From the NCBI GenBank assembly GCA_025526915.1, contig JAHLKH010000170.1, forward strand, positions 1 to 61,334: a stretch of DNA of 61,334 bases, read 5' to 3'. Below, piece by piece: positions 20,279 through 30,905 of this stretch. Under the pieces are notes generated by a model, which saw only the letters and a list, made by a program, of their open reading frames with translations, did not search any database and was not told where the DNA came from. Numbering within the stretch: the first letter of the stretch is position 1; each line of letters starts with the position of its first letter. The position numbers were made by a program, and so were the translations under genes. This stretch comes from Entophlyctis helioformis. Taxonomy: Eukaryota; Chytridiomycota; Chytridiomycetes; Chytridiales; Chytriomycetaceae.

Positions 20279-21553
20279 TCACTTGCTTGATACTTGCAGT
20301 TTCTTGATGGTCGCTTCGAGTCTCTCGACGGTGACTATGTAGGGATATCCTCGTTTCGCCTCAGCGAGCAGCGTCTGTGCCCGGTCCAGCGTGAGGCTGC
20401 CAAGGAGGATATCGGCAGTGGCGGCATTTTTGGCACACTCGAGTGCTCTGAGTTCAACCGCATATCCGCAATCCATCAGATGCTGCACCATCTCGATATT
20501 GCCATAGGTTGGTTCAGTCTCAACGACAACGCTTGATGCACGGCCGCCTTTGGAATGCAAGTACTTGACAATGTCCAGGCGTCCCCAGCCGATGGCGGTA
20601 TCCAGTGCGCTGGATGTACACTTTTCGCCGCGAGTCTCGACGAGCCACTTGACGATATCAAGACGGCCCTGTTTTGCAGCAATAACTATCGCCTGCTCTG
20701 TGCATCCTTCCGCTCTGTTCTCGTGGAGCCAGATGACGACATGCACGTGGCCGTTTTGAGCCGTGTAATCCATCGCATCAGTCGTGCATCCTTCCGTCCT
20801 GCTCTCGTGGAGCCACTTGACCACGTGCAGATGGCCGTTTTCAGCCGCACCGTTCATCGCCTTTGTCGTGCATCCCATCACGCCCCTCTCAAACAGGTAC
20901 TGCACAACGTCCAGATGTCCATGTTCCGCAGCCAGGTCAACGGCACTAGGCAGGATCTCGTCTCGCCATTCGTGATTGGCTATCCAGTCCTTGAGTGTGT
21001 TGTACTTGTCGTCGAGATGCTTGAGCAGATCGAGGAACCCAAAACGGATGGCCAAGCGAGCGAGTGCGATCGGTTTCGAAAAGTCGACCAGGTCAGACCA
21101 GCCGTGTCGCATGGGAATGAGAAGCAGGCAGTATTCATTCCAGTCGTAGTCATAGAAGATCGTGCCGTAGTCGTTGTTGTATGCGTCTGATGTCGCATAC
21201 CTGTCCTGGATCTCGGTGTGCTGCGGAAAGCGCTTGCAGAGACGGTCGTACATGGAGCGAGAGTGTGCGAGCAGCAGGCCGTTGTAGGCCGTCAGCTCGA
21301 CGTCAGGCAGCAGAGCCAGATCGCCCTGCCAGTCCGTCTTGAACGCATCAATCCACAGCGCTCGCTTGGTCGCTTCGTCGAGTGTGGCGGCATCGCCGAG
21401 CAGGCCGTTGACGAAGAGAGTGAGCGGGCCGGCGTGCTTGAGGATCATGGCATGGATCTCGGCTGGCTTGCCGTCCCAGTGGCTGCGTCCGTACGGCATC
21501 GTCTCGTTGTCGACACTCGCAGACGAAGCGACCGCATCAGCCAGGGTGTCCAT
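20279..21553 (-). CDS. Ankyrin-repeat protein of the EGCT family
   Basis: This is a single-exon protein of 424 aa, from the ATG at 21553. Residues ~25-95 carry the module shared with the other two ankyrin proteins here: HAGPLTLFVNGLL, ALWIDAFKTDWQGDLALLPD, then SRSMYDRLCKRFP. About seven ankyrin-like units follow from ~165, with cores such as GHLDVVQYLFE and GHLHVVKWLHES joined by EGCT or close variants. The last units are degenerate and the protein ends in a short helical region. There is no signal peptide or membrane segment. It is presumably a protein-binding adaptor; partner and process are unknown. Confidence 0.85.
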   Translation of the reverse strand: MDTLADAVASSASVDNETMPYGRSHWDGKPAEIHAMILKHAGPLTLFVNGLLGDAATLDEATKRALWIDAFKTDWQGDLALLPDVELTAYNGLLLAHSRSMYDRLCKRFPQHTEIQDRYATSDAYNNDYGTIFYDYDWNEYCLLLIPMRHGWSDLVDFSKPIALARLAIRFGFLDLLKHLDDKYNTLKDWIANHEWRDEILPSAVDLAAEHGHLDVVQYLFERGVMGCTTKAMNGAAENGHLHVVKWLHESRTEGCTTDAMDYTAQNGHVHVVIWLHENRAEGCTEQAIVIAAKQGRLDIVKWLVETRGEKCTSSALDTAIGWGRLDIVKYLHSKGGRASSVVVETEPTYGNIEMVQHLMDCGYAVELRALECAKNAATADILLGSLTLDRAQTLLAEAKRGYPYIVTVERLEATIKKLQVSSK

Positions 21554-21707
21554 TGCCACCGAGCAGTGTTTTGTGGTTGGCAGACAAGCGTGTCACTGCC
21601 ACATTGCCGCTTTGTGGCTGTGAGGACAAGATCCACTCGGCGCGACTGCGTCCATCTGCAGCACTCTTGGCTCTGCTGGTCTGCTCGCTCGCTTGCTGTG
21701 CAGCGGC

Positions 21708-22160
21708 ATGGGCAGCAAGTGTCCAGTCCAGCCCCGCCTCAAGGCATACGGCCTGGCTGGCACACTCAAGTCTGCCAGCGAGTGCGACACGGCTGCCATC
21801 CACACTGCGTTCCAGATGCAGAAGACAGCCAATATCATACGAGACCCGGTCTTTGACCCGCGACGCTCGGAAGGTGCACGGTTCCTGATGCTCTCTCGTG
21901 TGGGCGGCATCTACACGGCTCGCCGCGCCATCAACGCCAACCTGCTCGACCCAGCCCACCCGTTTGGCGACGGCTCATGCTGCATCATGTGCGGCGAGGA
22001 TCTGGGGAACACGCTGGAGACTGTGCACATTGCGCTCGAGTGCACAGAGGAGCGGATCGTGGCTATCCGCACAGCGCATGGGCAGCGTGGCATGGACGCA
22101 TGGCTTGCAGCAGCACACGCCATGCCTGGTGAGGCGTGCAATGTGAGCACTTGGAATTGA
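21708..22160 (+). pseudogene. Relic of a LINE-like retrotransposon (C-terminal end of the reverse-transcriptase ORF)
   Basis: The open stretch of ~150 codons carries an arrangement typical of the end of non-LTR retrotransposon polyproteins: TARRAINANLL, then CCIMCGE...ETVHIALEC, a C-x2-C...H...C zinc-binding pattern. No reverse transcriptase domain precedes it (an ankyrin gene ends the region on the other strand), so this is a 5'-truncated remnant. Domestication cannot be excluded, because the remaining frame is intact. Confidence 0.55.
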
Positions 22161-22379
22161 ACGGCATACTTGTCCACCGAAGACGGAAGTCAGTTGGTTG
22201 TGAATGATAATGTGTCTCCAGAATGCACAGCATCAAAGTCAGCGCCAAGTGGATCTCTTCGTGACAAGGTGGCAACGCTTCTCATATTCCGCGGCTCAGA
22301 TCTGCGGCTTGCATTGCGGCTCTCGGTTTCATTCCAAGGAGTAAAGCAATCGAAACCCTCCCATTCGTAGCCGGAGTGG

Positions 22380-25300
22380 TTAGAAGCCGTCGTGCAAGTA
22401 AAACGACCCGATCTCATCCATGCGCTCGCGATCAATGTCTGATCGTTCTTTCATCAGCCGAGCATGTGCTGCATGCGACTCGGCCGTGCTCATTGTGCCA
22501 TGGATGTGCGGCGTAATGTACAAGCCAAGCTCAGGCGGCAGCCGCGATGCAACCACGCCAGTCTCGTGCCAGTCCTGCTGCTGTGGCGCCACATGTGCAG
22601 TCGACACAACACGCTTGTTAGGATCCACAAGGAAGAAGACAAGCGTCTTGCAGTGTCCCGGCTTGGACGGATCCGCCAGCTTGAACGGCTCGGTCTTGTT
22701 CAGCCAGCTGTTGGGGTATGCGATGCATCGGCCTTGGCTCGCTTGGATACTTCCGAGATCCTGCACACCATCGCAATTCTTGCCATCAAACCCGAACACT
22801 TCCATGTAGTACATGTACTCGCCGACCCTGTACTCGAATTCCGGTTCTTCAGTGTTGACTGTGGTGCGGAACGATAGACGCGGCTCGGTGATGTTGGCCA
22901 TGTCGTAGTAGTAGATGCCTGTGGCCACAATCGACTCATTGAGTGCGCCTTCAATGTGCCAGTCGTCGCCGCCATACTCGGGTTTCTCGGGAGTCAGGTG
23001 GATGTTGGCGAGCTTGACAATGACTTGCAGATTGTGGCCGCGCAGACTGACAGGTGCAACTCGCCGTTTGGGCGAAAACGTGGCCGGTAGTCGCGGCTGC
23101 AAGAAGCCACTGTCAGAGTAACCGTCGTAATCATAGCCAACGGATTTCCTAAACTCTTCCGCATGAAGCTGCTTAACAACACGAACAGCCGCCTCATAGG
23201 CCTCGTCATCATCGTCGTCTGGTAGATCACCAATGATGTCCTCGAGTTCAGACAGCTGGCGACCTGTCATGTACAGGCTGTTTGGATCATCGATGTATAG
23301 CTCGAGGCCGTATCTGTACCCGAAGAGACTCTCAAACAGCGGCACGAACCGCTCAAACACCTTGGCGATCGTCTTGTAGAGCGAGTTGTGCCAGATCGGA
23401 TGCAGGTTGTTGATGTACGAGTTGATGGACACGGTGCCGTTGTCGTGGACGCGGAACTCGGACGGCAGCCACTGGAACCGCAGTGACACGAACTTGGTTT
23501 CTGTGGGAAACTCTGGCCTGCCGGACACACGCTCGCTTGCAGACATCACATCCCATGGTGGCGTTGAAGTGGCCGTGGCGCGATCGTCGCGGGACAGAAC
23601 CAGACTGCGGCCGTACACGAGCGGGTAGAGTGATGGATGCACGAGATCAAGCACCTTGCCGTCCGAGCCTGGATGCCAGTCCTTCTTGTGGTCTGGGACG
23701 TCCTCGAGCACAGCAACTTGGCGGATGAGAGCGTCTCGCAGCGACTCTGGCACGGCACCGTCCGACATGGTCGTGCATTTGACAGCACCAGGCGTGACGG
23801 TCATCGCATCGCCGCTTGCAAGCTTGACGGTGCGTATCTCACGCTTGGCCAGATACTCCAGCTCACTGAACAGCAGGCTCAGAGCGCGTTGAGTGACACC
23901 TGGCGCAGCAGCCTCATCGCGCCACTGGGCCGCAATGGTGGCATCCGTGAACTTGGTCCACCAGAGCGGCTTGTTGAGGATGGTGCCACGAAGTACAAGA
24001 TACTCGCGCTCCTTGAGTGTAAGGTACCACTGCTCCATCCCGGGAATGAGCGACTTCGGAAGACCAGTGCTGTTCTTGTTGGGCAGGATGGACGGATCGG
24101 CGGTCTTGAAATGCTTTGGAAAGTGCTTGTCCATAATCTCCAGCAGCTTCTCCAGTATTTCACCGTCCATGTAGGTGTGATGGATGAGATCTTGGAGCAC
24201 GGCGGGGAATCCAATGGCATCCATCTTGACTGCGACGGGATTCTCTGGCTCGTCGGCAAACTCCGTCAACAGTTTGTGCAGCATTTCAACAACTGTGCCA
24301 TCTCCAATGCCCGAATGCTTGATGTTCCTGAGGAGAGCAGGAATGATGCCGTGTTGCAGATACCGCGCAATGATGGCCGCATGACTGGTGGAGTTGGCGT
24401 ACCGGATGGGCTCATGCAGTTGTTTGAGGACCGTCTTTGCAAGCTCCTTGTCTTGATGGCCAACGAGGCTGATGAGCTTTGTAAAGACAGGTGGCAATGC
24501 TGTGCTGCTGATTGGGAGACGATTCTGGCTGATGATGAGGACGACGATCCCAAAGACGCTGCTGATAAGCTCGCAGTGCTGATCGATGGCAGCAAACCGT
24601 CGTGCTAGTATGACATCGAGTGCATCCAGGATTCCGGCTTGGACTGCTCTTTGAGCCAGACCCTTTCCTCTATCTCTGCCCAGAAACTCGCACATAGCTT
24701 TAGCAAGTGCCAGATGAAGGCGCGGTTCATGGATTTCCCTGATGAATGCAGACGAAGCAAGCGTTAGCATCGTGCAATGCAGATCATTCCGACTGCGACT
24801 TACTTGAGCTTGTTGATGATCGCAAGCACAACGTGCATGTCGTTGAATTCGGATGCATCGGATGGGACAAAGAAAGGAATGCAAGTGGCTGCATTTTCTG
24901 CAACTTCCTCGTCCATGTCAAGCATTGGCAGGATCGAGCCCAAAAGCTCCCTTTTATGCCGCTGCCATTGAAAACGGTCAGCAAATACATGGCATAATTG
25001 TGGCAGTGCGAGTGTGTTGGTAGAATAGCGCTCACATCGTCCCAAAGGCTGTTTTTGACATTGCGCCTTCTAATGGCACAAGCAGATTCAGGATCATGTG
25101 TCGCTCAGTCTGTGCCGCGATCGCTCGAGCAAACAGGCTGCCGTTTTCCGAAACCCAGAAACGCCATAGGCTGTCGCTAGCCATGTCCAACGCGGCGTTT
25201 GCTGCCTGACAATGTCGCATGCGGTGTCAAATGGAGACCATGGTGGTTCTGCGGAACGAACGATGGATGCTTACAGCTGCTCGGACACTGGTGTCGTTGT

Positions 25301-25888
25301 CAAGAAGCAGCCCAATGATGACGGATCCATGTCTCTGCATGGCAGGCGGCCTCCTGTTGTTGACTGAATGGACATTCCGAGCAAGGCGACCAGCCACTTG
25401 CAACGCAGCAACCTGGCAGCATGTCCATCAGTCAAGAGCGACACCAGATCTGCCACCAACGCCTCGTGCCATGGGGTTTGGCACGGCGGCAAGCTGCATT
25501 GGCGATGGACGACGAACCTTGACGAGCGACGAGGGGTGCGAGAGTGCCGAGATGATGGTCTGTGACAGGCCAGCTTTAAACAGGGCACTTACGGGGCCGT
25601 TGGAGCCGTTGGAGCCGTTGGAGTGCTGGGCAACTGCATGCCCAAACACACAAACACAGACAGCAGCTGGTGGTGTCAGCTGGCGGTTGTTGGCCGATGC
25701 TCAGAACGGGCTGTTGACAGGCACAGGCCAACAGACTCACGCAGCATGCCTTGAACGGTCGTCCATGCATTCACTGCATCAGCAATGGCTGAGTCTGTGT
25801 CGTCTGCTGGCAGAAGGCGAGCAACAAGAGAGTTTGCTGTGTAGGCTTCTATGCTGGCCTCCAGACTGGCATACATGCTGGCATACAT
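22380..25888 (-). CDS. Armadillo-like repeat protein fused to a DUF4246 domain
   Basis: Six exons splice in frame to about 994 aa: 25888-25741, 25573-25518, 25412-25275, 25205-25080, 24961-24804, 24738-22380. Residues ~35-430 form helical armadillo-like repeats (for example VAALQVAGRLARNVHSV and VIIGLLLDNDTSVRAA). Residues ~440-985 match DUF4246, a fungal domain of unknown function. Landmarks are HPSLYPLVYGRS, INNLHPIWH, GGDDWHIEGALNE, GRCIAYPNSW and KTLVFFLVDPNKRVVST. In DUF4246 the WHxEG region and the later conserved block are reminiscent of an iron- and 2-oxoglutarate-dependent fold; that is inference. The exon 4/5 junction uses a weak GTGCCA donor; a small extra exon ending at the stronger GTGAGC donor near 25032 is an alternative. 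Role unknown. Confidence 0.78.
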
Positions 25889-26039
25889 GATGGCTTCCGG
25901 GCTGGCTTCTGAGCTGGCTTCTGAGCAGAGTGTTGGACGTTCGTGGCAAACAGCGCTCTACACAAGCAGCCACTGTCACGTGACCGTCGCGTCTGGATCT
26001 CATCTCCAACTGCAGATCGCTCACAGATGTTGGCGACAA

Positions 26040-26056
26040 GAGAGAGAGAGAGAGAG
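26040..26056. repeat. (GA)n microsatellite
   Basis: A short uninterrupted GA run directly upstream of the reverse-transcriptase fragment. Confidence 0.8.
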
Positions 26057-26078
26057 CCAACAAAGTCCCAAAGACACA

Positions 26079-26225
26079 AATGCCGTCGAACATGGCATCG
26101 CCGAGATCAGCATCCCTGCTGTGGCTGACGGTCATGGCATCTGTGGGCTGATGTTCGCAGACGATGTGGTCATTCTCGCAGAGAAGCATGCAACATTGGC
26201 AAGCAATTATGGCTTTGGCAGACAT
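26079..26225 (+). pseudogene. Reverse-transcriptase palm fragment of a LINE-like element
   Basis: About 48 codons read as the active-site region of a non-LTR reverse transcriptase: EHGIAEISIPAVADG, then GLMFADDVVILAE, where FADD is the catalytic motif. Nothing recognisable as RT flanks it, and the frame runs into unrelated sequence on both sides. It is a relic lying between two minus-strand genes. The 21.7-kb relic could come from the same type of element. Confidence 0.7.
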
Positions 26226-26252
26226 GCATCCATATCAGCCATTCTTCATTCT

Positions 26253-27800
26253 TCATTCAGCAGCAGTCGAAAAAAAGGATGGCGACGACGATGATACAGT
26301 CTTGGCACTCATCTCCTTCATGAACGCCTCCCGTCCAGCAGCATCCCCAGCCGTTTCAAACGCTCGCGTCAGAATCGCATCTACCAGCACTGAGAGTCGG
26401 TTGGACAGCCGGCTCTGGACGTCCGCATACAGAGCCTTGACAGACGCAACATCGCCCAGGCGACCGTATCCGCTCATCAGCGAAAGGATCGTGCGCGTCT
26501 CATCCAACTCTGTTCCCGCAATGGTCGCCTTAAGATCAGCAATGGCTGCCGGCGTGGTCATAGGCCCCATCATGCTTGCCATGGCAAGATCCATACGCAT
26601 GTTGGTGCCAGTCTTGCGTACGCAGCCCTCTAGTGTTTTCCACGCAGCTGTCCGGTCGCCAAATGCTGCGAGTGCAACAATCTCCTCTGTATACAGGTCC
26701 GAGTTTAACTGAACACCCTTGGCACGCAGCTCCCGACACGTCGCCATCACCTGCGCGTGGTTTCCAAGTTTGTTGCACGCACTGAGCACGGTTGCCCATA
26801 GTCTGCGGGTCGGTTCACCTCCATTCTGTCTGAATTCGTCACAGTAGTCTACCACCTTGCCGTAGTCGCCCACACGCGAGTAATAGTTGCATAGATGCGT
26901 GTATGCGTCTACACTCGCTCCGAGACCGCCTGTCTTGAGCTCCTCAAACACCGCCAAAAGTCTCGCCTCGTTGCCACTCGCGGCATAGGCTTTCATCAGG
27001 TCGGTGTACGTCCGAGCCGACGGATCCAGCTTGACGAGCTTGTCAAAGACCTCGCGGCCCTTGGCCTCGTTTCCAGCGACAATGTAGCCAAAGACGACCG
27101 GCGTGAGGATAGCTGGGGTCTCGGTGTCCTTGCCCTTGCTGGCCATCTCAGCCAGCAGCGACTCGATCGCAGCTGTGTTGCCCAGATGCGAGTTGGCATT
27201 GATGACCACTGCAAACGTCTCTTGAGTCGGCTCGACGCCAAGCGATCGCATGAGGTCGTAGACTTGCAGCGCTTGGGCAGTTCGAGTCTTGGCACTCATG
27301 TGCTTGGGTGCTCGGCGAACGTTGAAGGCATAGATGCGGATGATGTCGGTGAACAGCTCAGGCGAGATCTTGGCCAGGTCGGGCGAGTTGGCGAGCTCCA
27401 TCTCGCGAAAGATGCGAATGGCGTCGCCGTGCTTGTACTTGGTCAGGGCAGCAGCCAGTCTGTCGAGGCTTGCTGCCTGCAGCTCACTCATCGGAGGCTT
27501 GCGCTGAGCAGCTTTGGTAGGCGTTGGGTTGGCTGGAGCGACAGAGACGAGGATCTGCTCGAGATCGACGGCAGGTGGAGCAGCCGTAGGAGCCGTTGGA
27601 GCAGCCGCTGCAGTCGTTGGAGCGACAGCGGCCGGAACGGACGGAGCAGCCGCAGAAGAAAATACGGCGGCCGGAACGGACGGTGCAGCAGTTGCACGCA
27701 GGGCAGGCAGCGCAGCCATTGCTGGCGACGCAGTCGCAGGGAAGCGTGCACACAGACCGGCACGGCGCAGCAGCACAGCAGCGAGTCTTGCACGGAGCAT
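26253..27800 (-). CDS. Pentatricopeptide-repeat protein, probably mitochondrial
   Basis: This is a single-exon protein of 515 aa. The N-terminus MLRARLAAVLLRRAGLCARF is rich in Arg, Ala and Leu without acids, a good mitochondrial targeting peptide. An Ala/Pro-rich linker runs to ~residue 100. From ~115 come PPR-like helical pairs of about 35 aa, for example QVYDLMRSLGVEPTQETFAVV, split here as QVYDLMRSLG and VEPTQETFAVV, then VFDKLVKLDPSARTYTDLMKA, split as VFDKLVKLD and PSARTYTDLMKA, and DAYTHLCNYYSRVGDYGKVV. PPR proteins bind organellar RNA for processing, stability or translation. The target is not predictable here. The start faces that of an ankyrin gene across 190 bp. Confidence 0.8.
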   Translation of the reverse strand: MLRARLAAVLLRRAGLCARFPATASPAMAALPALRATAAPSVPAAVFSSAAAPSVPAAVAPTTAAAAPTAPTAAPPAVDLEQILVSVAPANPTPTKAAQRKPPMSELQAASLDRLAAALTKYKHGDAIRIFREMELANSPDLAKISPELFTDIIRIYAFNVRRAPKHMSAKTRTAQALQVYDLMRSLGVEPTQETFAVVINANSHLGNTAAIESLLAEMASKGKDTETPAILTPVVFGYIVAGNEAKGREVFDKLVKLDPSARTYTDLMKAYAASGNEARLLAVFEELKTGGLGASVDAYTHLCNYYSRVGDYGKVVDYCDEFRQNGGEPTRRLWATVLSACNKLGNHAQVMATCRELRAKGVQLNSDLYTEEIVALAAFGDRTAAWKTLEGCVRKTGTNMRMDLAMASMMGPMTTPAAIADLKATIAGTELDETRTILSLMSGYGRLGDVASVKALYADVQSRLSNRLSVLVDAILTRAFETAGDAAGREAFMKEMSAKTVSSSSPSFFSTAAE

Positions 27801-27901
27801 GGGCGGGTTCGTGATCTGGCGGGCAAGTCGTGGTTGCCTGCGACGCGACCAACAGCGCAGGCAGACAGGCAGGCAGGCAGGCAGACGGCCATGGCGGACA
27901 A

Positions 27902-27939
<38 letters not shown>

Positions 27940-27990
27940 CTGCGGCCAACACCAGCACCGGCACCAACCCACAGCTTCAACAGCAGCAGC
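27801..27990. promoter_or_regulatory. Short shared upstream region with GGCA and CAG repeats
   Basis: Only 190 bp separate the divergent starts of the PPR gene (minus, 27800) and the ankyrin gene (plus, 27991). The region holds a GGCA tandem run (about 27864-27885) and a CAG run (27905-27937, eleven units). It must contain both promoters unless the ankyrin protein starts upstream at 27799, where an ATG is in frame. Confidence 0.5.
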
Positions 27991-29358
27991 ATGTCGATGC
28001 ACATCAACCACTGGGACCAGATGCATCCAGAGGTCCAGAACCGCATCCTCGCCTTTGCCGGTGTTCTCACTCGCTTCCTCTGCGGCAAGCTCTCCTTTCA
28101 GCTGCTCGACGACGGCATGCGCCAGGCACTCTGGCACGACTCTCTCTCCCAAAACTGGCCGGGTGATCTCGAGCGACTCCCAGACGCAACACTCGGCGCG
28201 CCGATCCTCAGCCTCGTCCGATCGCGGTCGACATACACCAGGCTGGCCGAGCGGTTCAAGCGTGTTCCGTCACAGCTGGCCGACATCCATGTCATCCCTA
28301 TGCGCAACGGCTGGTTCGATGTCGTTGATCGGATGCCGCCTGTCGAGATGGCCGTGAGTGCGCTCAGACACGGACTCGAGGCATCGTTTGTGTATCTGTT
28401 CAACAAGCACCACTTCAGGGCGACGGATCTGCTCGGCGACCAGATCGAGGTGACGGTCAAGAACCGCTTTGTCGAGGGCGAGACGACGACCATGTCGCTG
28501 ATGGACTACGCCGCAGGCATTGGCTGTCTGCAAGCACTGCAGCTGCTGCACAATGCAGGTGACGCGACGTGCACGGTGTTGGCCATGAACCGAGCAGCTG
28601 CAGGCGGCCATCTCAGGGTGCTCAAGTTCCTGCATATGTACCGCAGCGAGGCTGGATGCACCAGGGACGCCATGGACGGTGCCGCACAGGAGGGACACCT
28701 GGAGGTGGTCCAGTGGCTGCACTGTTTCCGCAGGGAGGGATGCACCAAGGCGGCGATGGACAAGGCTGCGGCGTATGGGCATCTCGACATGGTTGTGTGG
28801 CTGCACGAGAACAGGGCAGAGGGATGCAGCAAGTACGCCATGAACTGGGCAGCCGGCCACGGACATCTGGCTGTGGTGCAGTGGCTGCACACGCACCGAT
28901 CGGAGGGATGCACACACCGGGCCATGAACAAGGCGGCACGCAATGGGCATCTGGCTGTGGTGCAGTGGCTGCATGCCAACCGACGCGAGGGATGCACCGT
29001 GTGGGCCATGGACATGGCGGCCGGGTTCGGCCAGCTGCACGTGGTGAGGTGGCTGCATGAGCACCGATCCGAGGGATGCACAACGTCGGCGCTGGACCAT
29101 GCAGCACAGAACGGACACGCTGACGTGGTGCGGTATCTGCTCAAGCATCGGTCAGAGGGCTTCACGCTTGCTGCAGTCGAGAACAGCGCGGATCGGCAGA
29201 TGGCCAACGTGCTCATCCAGTCGCTTGCCGATGCCGACCGTCGTCGGCTGCTTGCCCATGCACGGTCGATGCAGTCCACTGCTGCCGTCGAGCACCTCGA
29301 GGCATTCATCGCAGCATCGTCGGTGCCCACCTCGGCCGCCTCTTCCCTTGCAGTCTGA
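27991..29358 (+). CDS. Ankyrin-repeat protein of the EGCT family
   Basis: This is a single-exon protein of 455 aa from the ATG at 27991. An in-frame ATG at 27799 would add 64 low-complexity residues (poly-Ala, Pro) and overlap the start of the PPR gene, so the shorter form is preferred. Residues ~8-80 carry the shared module HPEVQNRILAFAGVLTRFL, ALWHDSLSQNWPGDLERLPD and RSRSTYTRLAERF. At least seven ankyrin-like repeats follow, with cores GHLAVVQWLHTHRSEGCT and GQLHVVRWLHEHRSEGCT. The tail has a short helix with Ala/Ser. It is the third member of this family in the window. Function unknown beyond protein binding. Confidence 0.85.
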   Translation: MSMHINHWDQMHPEVQNRILAFAGVLTRFLCGKLSFQLLDDGMRQALWHDSLSQNWPGDLERLPDATLGAPILSLVRSRSTYTRLAERFKRVPSQLADIHVIPMRNGWFDVVDRMPPVEMAVSALRHGLEASFVYLFNKHHFRATDLLGDQIEVTVKNRFVEGETTTMSLMDYAAGIGCLQALQLLHNAGDATCTVLAMNRAAAGGHLRVLKFLHMYRSEAGCTRDAMDGAAQEGHLEVVQWLHCFRREGCTKAAMDKAAAYGHLDMVVWLHENRAEGCSKYAMNWAAGHGHLAVVQWLHTHRSEGCTHRAMNKAARNGHLAVVQWLHANRREGCTVWAMDMAAGFGQLHVVRWLHEHRSEGCTTSALDHAAQNGHADVVRYLLKHRSEGFTLAAVENSADRQMANVLIQSLADADRRRLLAHARSMQSTAAVEHLEAFIAASSVPTSAASSLAV

Positions 29359-29391
29359 TCCTTGCAAATGCATTCTTCATTCCCAGCACAC

Positions 29392-30905
29392 TCAGAATGT
29401 CGCACATGAGGTGCAGAACGGCTCCAGTCCCTTCATCTTGGCCATGCTGTCCAGCTGCACGCGGCAACGGGCACACTTGAGACACGCCTTGTGCCAGCTT
29501 GTGTTTGCCGGTCCGCCGGCCTTCTCAAACGGGTACACAGCCTTTGAGCATTTGGGACACGTGTTGGTGCCGCCCAGTGCCTTCAGTCCCGCCAACGCCG
29601 CCTCGGCCGTGGACACGGCGCTCCCTTGGATACGACTCCCCATGACATCTTTGAGCCCGGCTTTGTAAGCCGTTTGTCCCGTCTCTGGGTTGGGTACCTT
29701 GCCGGCGCGGAGACACTGCTCGCATTTGGGACCCGACGGCGTGTCATTGTATGGCTCGGACGCGAGTGGCTTGGCGCATCCTGTGCACACAAAGCATGCG
29801 GAATGGAGCATCTCGCCTTGGCTGGGCTGGATAAACTTTCCTGTTATGGGCTTGGCGCATTTTGCGCACACGGGTGCCTTTGACGCTGGCACAATAAGAA
29901 CACGGCACTGTTGGGTTGCGTGCCAAGTGTCAGTGCAGGTGGATGGGGAATGTGATATAGAATGCGCTTGCCTCGGGATGGTGGGCGGATGTGCCGTCGA
30001 CAACAAACTTGCCACTGGTGATGGGCTTGCTGCATGTGGCGCACGAGAAACAGTCGGCATGGAATAAACGGCCGTCTGGGAGTTGGATGCTGGCTGACTG
30101 GATAGGCTTGGTGCATTTAGCACACACGGTGCCGAGATCTGGTGCGGCTTGACCCCACGACTTGGCAGGCGACGTCGGCGCTGGTCTTGTGGGCGGTTTG
30201 GTCGTGACGCTTGCGCCAGCAGCAGACGGAGCCGTTCTGCCAGTGTTTAGTTTCGAAAACGAAGACGAAAGATCCGGCTTGCTGCCCGACGACGCGCTGA
30301 CGGCACCACCCGCGCGTGCTTTGTGAATCTCCTCGCTGCATCCCTTGCAACACGCCTCGCCGCCCATCTCAACAAACGCGCCTTCGACCCACTTACGGCA
30401 GTTGAAGCACACAAAACACTCGGGATGGTACTGGCGTCCAAGAGCACCCACGGCCTGCCCGTAAATGACTTTCCCGCACTCGTGGCACGCGGATCCCTTG
30501 TAGCACGGTTTATGCCACACACGATCGGGCGACTCGGATACCCAATCTTGGCCAAGCCCAAGCACCGGGAGCTTGCATTCCTGGCAGACGCCTTTGGAGA
30601 AATGGGACGCGTAGCATGGCTGGCAGTATACATGGGCACCTGCATGTGTCGGGCCGACAAACACGTCCGATTCCTGTTCTTTGGTGTCAACCACGACCGC
30701 GGGCATTCCATCAAAATCGTGGATGTTTGATGGCCATCCCACCGCTCACCTTGACGAGGCTGCGGCCACAGTCGATGCAGACTTCGTTGACAGCTTTGGG
30801 TTCTACGCCTAGCATGCGTCGCAGGCCGTTGTCAACGCCGCCTTGAAAGCCGCTGGAGAGGTATGCGTTGGAGATGGCGTCGCCTTTGTTTTCCTTGGAT
30901 GACAT
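29392..30905 (-). CDS. Multi-LIM-domain protein
   Basis: This is a 457-aa adaptor built from LIM zinc fingers, which dock proteins at cytoskeletal or signalling sites. Exons are 30905-30750, 30673-29972 and 29907-29392, all phase 0. The first intron is GTGAGC-CAG; the second uses a GC donor (GAG/GCAAGC). LIM cysteines begin at VCIDCGRSLVK, then CQECKLPVLG, CHECGKVIYG, CAKCTKPIQS with CATCSKPITSG, CAKCAKPITG with CTGCAKPLAS, and a last unit CPKCSKAVYP...CARCRVQL. A Ser/Pro/Thr-rich linker sits between domains at about residues 195-235. The exact LIM count (five or six) depends on how incomplete units are treated. Its stop lies 33 bp from the stop of the converging ankyrin gene. Confidence 0.85.
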
